8,970 nucleotides of DNA from an uncultured Odoribacter sp. (GTDB lineage: Bacteria; Bacteroidota; Bacteroidia; Bacteroidales; Marinifilaceae), in NCBI GenBank assembly GCA_900548135.1, contig URJC01000083.1:1-8970 (forward strand). The letters run 5' to 3'. Shown here piece after piece: positions 6,220 to 8,970 of this stretch (positions within the stretch are counted from its first letter, which is position 1; every line of letters starts with the position of its first letter). The position numbers were made by a program, and so were the translations under genes. The notes under the pieces are model-generated. The model saw only the letters and a list, made by a program, of their open reading frames with translations, made no database searches and was not told where the DNA came from.

Positions 6220-7679
6220 AGAAACTACATATATTCATGCTGAAAAGCTTTATCGGGCCTTTCATTGCAACTTTTTTCATTAGTATGTTTGTCTTGATTA
6301 TGCAGTTTCTTTGGCGTATGATTGACGAGCTTGTGGGAAAAGGACTTGAGTTTTCTGTTATCGGTGAATTACTATTGTATGTGGCAACAACGTTAGTACC
6401 TATGGCACTGCCTTTGGCGGTTCTGTTGTCTTCGATCATGACTTTTGGAAGTTTAGGTGAAAATTATGAATTAATTGCTTTGAAATCGGCAGGAATTTCC
6501 TTATATCGAATCATGAAGCCACTGATTGTTTTGATTGTTTTACTGACTGTGTTAGCTTTTGTGTTTTCTAATAATGTGTTGCCGGTAGCTAATTTGAAAA
6601 TGCATAGTTTGCTGTATGATATCAGAAGACAAAAACCCGAATTGTCTTTTAAAGAAGGGATTTTCACTAATGACCTGGAAGGCTATAGCATAAAGATAGA
6701 CAGTATAGCTAAAAATACAGGCATGATGTATAATATGCTTATTTATAATCATAAAGATGGAAATGGAAATTATGAAGTGACTAAGGCTGATTCCGGTATG
6801 ATGGTTACCGATATGAAAAGCAATATGCTGGAACTGACTTTATATAATGGACACACTTATACGGATGAAGGGATGAAAAACCCGAATGCCCGGAAAACTT
6901 TTCCATTCCGGAGGTTAAAATTCGACAAGGAAACGGTTTTGATTGAATTGCCGGGTACGGATTTGAAACGAAGTAATGAAGATGGATTTCGTTCCCATGC
7001 TATTATGTTAAACCTTAAACAGTTACAACATACAATCGATTCTATACAAGACTTCTTAAATAATAAGAAGGCTGGTGATGCCCGCCGCTTTTTGGCTACA
7101 AATTACCGGAAGACCAAGAGCGCGAATGTGCAACAAGATAGTATCCTGTTAGAAAAAAGTCGGGGACATTATAGTAACCCGGATAGTTTGTTTTTGAGTT
7201 TTGATCCGGAAGATCGACAACGTGCGGTATCTAATGCATTGCAGTATGCCAGGGAGGTGAAACAAAGGAATCAGGATGATTACCATTATTATATTGCCCG
7301 ACAAGAAGAAGTTATTAAAAATCGGTTAGAGTGGCACCGGAAATTCTCTTTGTCGTTTGCATGTTTTATCTTTTTCTTTATCGGGGCTCCATTAGGAGCC
7401 ATCATCCGTAAGGGAGGGTTGGGAATGCCGGTAGTCGTTTCTGTTTTGTTGTTTATTATCTATTATATTATAGATATGATGGGGATACGTTCTGCCAAGG
7501 AGGCTGTTATTTCACCAATAACAGGAGCTTGGATTTCAGCTTTCATTTTGTTCCCTTTGGGAGCAATCCTTACCTATAAGTCGGTGACAGATTCAGAGAT
7601 GATGAATACGGAAGCTTATACAAAGGTTTTCAAGAAAATGGTTGCTCTTTTTAAAAAGAAAAAGAATGGTGAATCATAA
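6216..7679 (+). CDS. LptF/LptG family permease (LPS export ABC transporter, YjgP/YjgQ)
   Basis: A 487-residue inner-membrane subunit of the Lpt machine, which extracts lipopolysaccharide from the inner membrane using the LptB ATPase and passes it to a periplasmic bridge. It has the family layout. Three N-terminal membrane segments (about 12-32, 51-78, 101-120) include the conserved TFGSLGENYELIALKSAGIS (76-95). A large periplasmic beta-jellyroll-like region follows (about 125-375). Three C-terminal segments come last (about 376-396, 403-423, 435-455), with FIGAPLGAIIRKGGLGMPV (388-406). It is longer than the enterobacterial LptF and LptG, roughly 360 residues each. The extra length is a charged, Gln- and Lys-rich stretch at about 255-372, probably helical. 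LptF and LptG cannot be told apart from this view. The ATG at 6216 is preferred over the in-frame TTG at 6210. The 3' end overlaps fmt by 14 nt. Confidence 0.9.
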   Translation: MKKLHIFMLKSFIGPFIATFFISMFVLIMQFLWRMIDELVGKGLEFSVIGELLLYVATTLVPMALPLAVLLSSIMTFGSLGENYELIALKSAGISLYRIMKPLIVLIVLLTVLAFVFSNNVLPVANLKMHSLLYDIRRQKPELSFKEGIFTNDLEGYSIKIDSIAKNTGMMYNMLIYNHKDGNGNYEVTKADSGMMVTDMKSNMLELTLYNGHTYTDEGMKNPNARKTFPFRRLKFDKETVLIELPGTDLKRSNEDGFRSHAIMLNLKQLQHTIDSIQDFLNNKKAGDARRFLATNYRKTKSANVQQDSILLEKSRGHYSNPDSLFLSFDPEDRQRAVSNALQYAREVKQRNQDDYHYYIARQEEVIKNRLEWHRKFSLSFACFIFFFIGAPLGAIIRKGGLGMPVVVSVLLFIIYYIIDMMGIRSAKEAVISPITGAWISAFILFPLGAILTYKSVTDSEMMNTEAYTKVFKKMVALFKKKKNGES

Positions 7680-8637
7680 TTTGCGGTTAGTTTATATGGG
7701 AACTCCTGATTTTGCAGTGTTCCCCTTGAAAAAATTGATCGAAGCCGGATATCATATTGTAGGGGTTGTTACTAATCCGGACAAACCAGCCGGTAGAGGA
7801 CAACAGCTCCAGGAATCCGCAGTTAAAAAATACGCCCGGGAAATCGGATTGAAGATTCTGCAACCGGAAAAATTCAGGGATCCTGATTTTTTACAGGCGC
7901 TGGCAGAGCTAAAAGCCGATTTGCAATTAGTTGTGGCGTTTAAGATGTTGCCCGAGGTGGTTTGGAATATGCCTCCGTTAGGTACTGTAAATTTGCATGC
8001 TTCTTTATTGCCAGATTATCGGGGGGCTGCACCTATTAATTGGGCCGTGATGAATGGAGAGAAAGTTTCCGGAGTGACCACTTTTTTGTTGAAGCATGAG
8101 ATTGATACCGGGAATATTATTTTTCAGGAAAAGGTGGAAATCGGCGAGGAGATGACTGCCGGTGAATTGCATGATGAACTGATGGAGAAAGGAGCTGAGT
8201 TGCTATTGAAGACTGTTGAAGCAATAGAAACAGGCAACTATCCTTTGATTGAGCAGACAGGATTATTGGAAGGACACGAAGCCATACATGCTCCTAAAAT
8301 CTTTAAGGAAGATATGAGGATAAGATGGGAGGAGACTATTGTGTCGGTTTATAACCATATTCGGGGGTTATCGCCTTTCCCCGGAGCATGGACCGAGTTG
8401 GAGCATAATACTCAAGGTTCCGTGTTGCCTTTGAAAATATTTAAGACCCAAAAGATAATGGGGCAATTTGACCAGAAAGCAGGAGAAATAGATACGGATG
8501 GAAAGCAGAAATTTGAGGTTTATGTTGTAGGGGGAAAATTGCAGGTATTGGAATTGCAATTATCGGGAAAGAAAAGAATGAAGGTAGAAGATTTTTTGAG
8601 GGGGTTTCCTTTGTCTGATTATCATATAAGGGTGTAG
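7666..8637 (+). CDS. fmt: Methionyl-tRNA formyltransferase
   Basis: A 323-residue cytosolic enzyme that transfers the formyl group of 10-formyl-tetrahydrofolate to Met-tRNA(fMet) for translation initiation. E. coli Fmt is about 315 residues. The N-terminal Rossmann-like domain begins LRLVYMGTPDFAVFPLKKL (starting at residue 6), and TNPDKPAGRGQQLQ (36-49) is the tRNA-interacting loop region. The catalytic Asn-His-Asp set is intact: N109 and H111 in NLHASLLPDYRGAAP (109-123), and D147 in HEIDTGNI. The C-terminal OB-fold-like tRNA-binding domain starts near residue 205, with IRGLSPFPGAW (232-242) conserved. The ATG at 7666 is preferred because it gives a normal N terminus; the frame extends to a TTG at 7642 that would add eight Lys/Arg-rich residues. 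The 14-nt overlap with the permease gene implies co-transcription and likely translational coupling. Confidence 0.96.
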   Translation: MVNHNLRLVYMGTPDFAVFPLKKLIEAGYHIVGVVTNPDKPAGRGQQLQESAVKKYAREIGLKILQPEKFRDPDFLQALAELKADLQLVVAFKMLPEVVWNMPPLGTVNLHASLLPDYRGAAPINWAVMNGEKVSGVTTFLLKHEIDTGNIIFQEKVEIGEEMTAGELHDELMEKGAELLLKTVEAIETGNYPLIEQTGLLEGHEAIHAPKIFKEDMRIRWEETIVSVYNHIRGLSPFPGAWTELEHNTQGSVLPLKIFKTQKIMGQFDQKAGEIDTDGKQKFEVYVVGGKLQVLELQLSGKKRMKVEDFLRGFPLSDYHIRV

Positions 8638-8665
8638 AGTAGCAAGAGGGATAGGATTAAATAGT

Positions 8666-8711
8666 AAACTATCGGCATCTTCAATGATTGTGTCCGGTAG
8701 TTTTATTTTTT
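8666..8711 (+). terminator. Probable intrinsic terminator after fmt
   Basis: AAACTATCGG (8666-8675) pairs with CCGGTAGTTT (8694-8703), a 10-bp stem with one T-G wobble (8672/8697). The loop is 18 nt and could form a small inner CAAT/ATTG hairpin. The stem is followed by TATTTTTT (8704-8711). It begins 28 nt after the fmt stop. The loop is large, so it is less certain than the one at 4093. Confidence 0.75.
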
Positions 8712-8970
8712 AGTAGGATCAGTTTATTTTTACAATATTTTGTGTTTTTGATAGGATGTTCATGGTAAAAGAGTTATGTAATGGAAAGGAATACTACAAT
8801 AGTTATTAGAATCCGTGCAAAAACTTAGAATGTATGGTGAATAAACAATGATAAATGTCAGTGAGTAGAAAATTGATAATAACTGGAAATAAACGGGTTA
8901 TAAAAAAAAACATTGTTTTTTTCAAAAAAAGTGTAAAAAAAATTTGGAAATGGTATTTAAATGATGCTAT
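8712..8970. other. AT-rich non-coding tail with clustered A/T tracts
   Basis: No gene, RNA gene or repeat array is supported between the fmt terminator and the window end. Only very short frames occur. Near the end lie A9 (8902-8910), T7 (8916-8922), A7 (8924-8930) and A8 (8935-8942), with centres roughly 8-13 bases apart. They are followed by TTTG (8943-8946) and, 21 nt later, by TAT at the edge (8968-8970). This resembles an A-tract upstream element, a -33 box and the first bases of a -7 box, so a promoter for a gene beyond the window is plausible. Alternatively, tandem ATG codons at 8961 and 8964 could start a coding frame that leaves the window. Neither can be settled here. Confidence 0.35.

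Noticed and set aside
6191..6752. Several minus-strand frames within the permease gene
   Set aside because: They overlap the coding sequence of a conserved membrane protein and show no domain or start context.
7642..7665. Eight-codon N-terminal extension of fmt from TTG
   Set aside because: It adds a Lys/Arg-rich stretch unlike Fmt N termini, whereas the ATG at 7666 places the GTPDFA motif at the expected position.
8736..8742. TATTTTG as a -7 promoter box
   Set aside because: It is one base short of TAnnTTTG, and no gene start follows at a sensible distance.
1..8970. CRISPR array, insertion sequence, tRNA/rRNA or phage genes
   Set aside because: No regularly spaced repeats, transposase motifs, cloverleaf or phage-type genes were seen on either strand.

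Overview
This 8,970-base window reads as a chromosomal segment of a Bacteroidota bacterium, plausibly a gut Bacteroidales member such as the Odoribacteraceae. Three things point that way. The base composition is moderately AT-rich. Start sites lack strong Shine-Dalgarno sequences, and several genes are preceded by the Bacteroidota-type -7 box TAnnTTTG (at 2744, 4196, 5541 and 6162). The gene content also fits: cysteate synthase, a long YihY/BrkB protein with a winged-helix tail, and a small START-like protein. The family-level placement is inference. All recognised genes lie on the + strand, and no mobile element, CRISPR array, tRNA or rRNA was seen.

Region 1 (1-2679) is a two-gene glycosylation unit. 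A 5'-truncated GT-C (family 39/PMT-like) membrane glycosyltransferase carries a long C-terminal TPR domain. It is followed after 6 nt by a cytosolic family-2 glycosyltransferase of the ALG5/DPM1 type. The second enzyme would make a polyprenyl-phosphate sugar, the kind of donor that GT-C enzymes use on the far side of the membrane.

Region 2 (2680-4122) is a monocistronic-looking cysteate synthase gene with its own -7 box and a strong intrinsic terminator. A perfect 11-bp inverted repeat flanks the -7 box, and its right arm overlaps the GTG start codon. Cysteate synthase makes L-cysteate from O-phosphoserine and sulfite. In Bacteroidota this feeds sulfonolipid (capnine/sulfobacin) synthesis.

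Region 3 (4123-5972) has a YihY/BrkB membrane protein with a winged-helix-like tail, preceded by a promoter with nested inverted repeats, and then a small START-like protein.

Region 4 (5973-8711) pairs an LptF/LptG-type LPS export permease with fmt (methionyl-tRNA formyltransferase). The two genes overlap by 14 nt and end at a probable terminator. The remainder to the window end is AT-rich non-coding DNA with clustered A/T tracts, probably the promoter region of a gene beyond the edge.

Most of the window is ordinary core and envelope gene content. I found no clearly undescribed multi-gene system. The most original signal is the inverted repeat around the cysteate synthase promoter and start codon.
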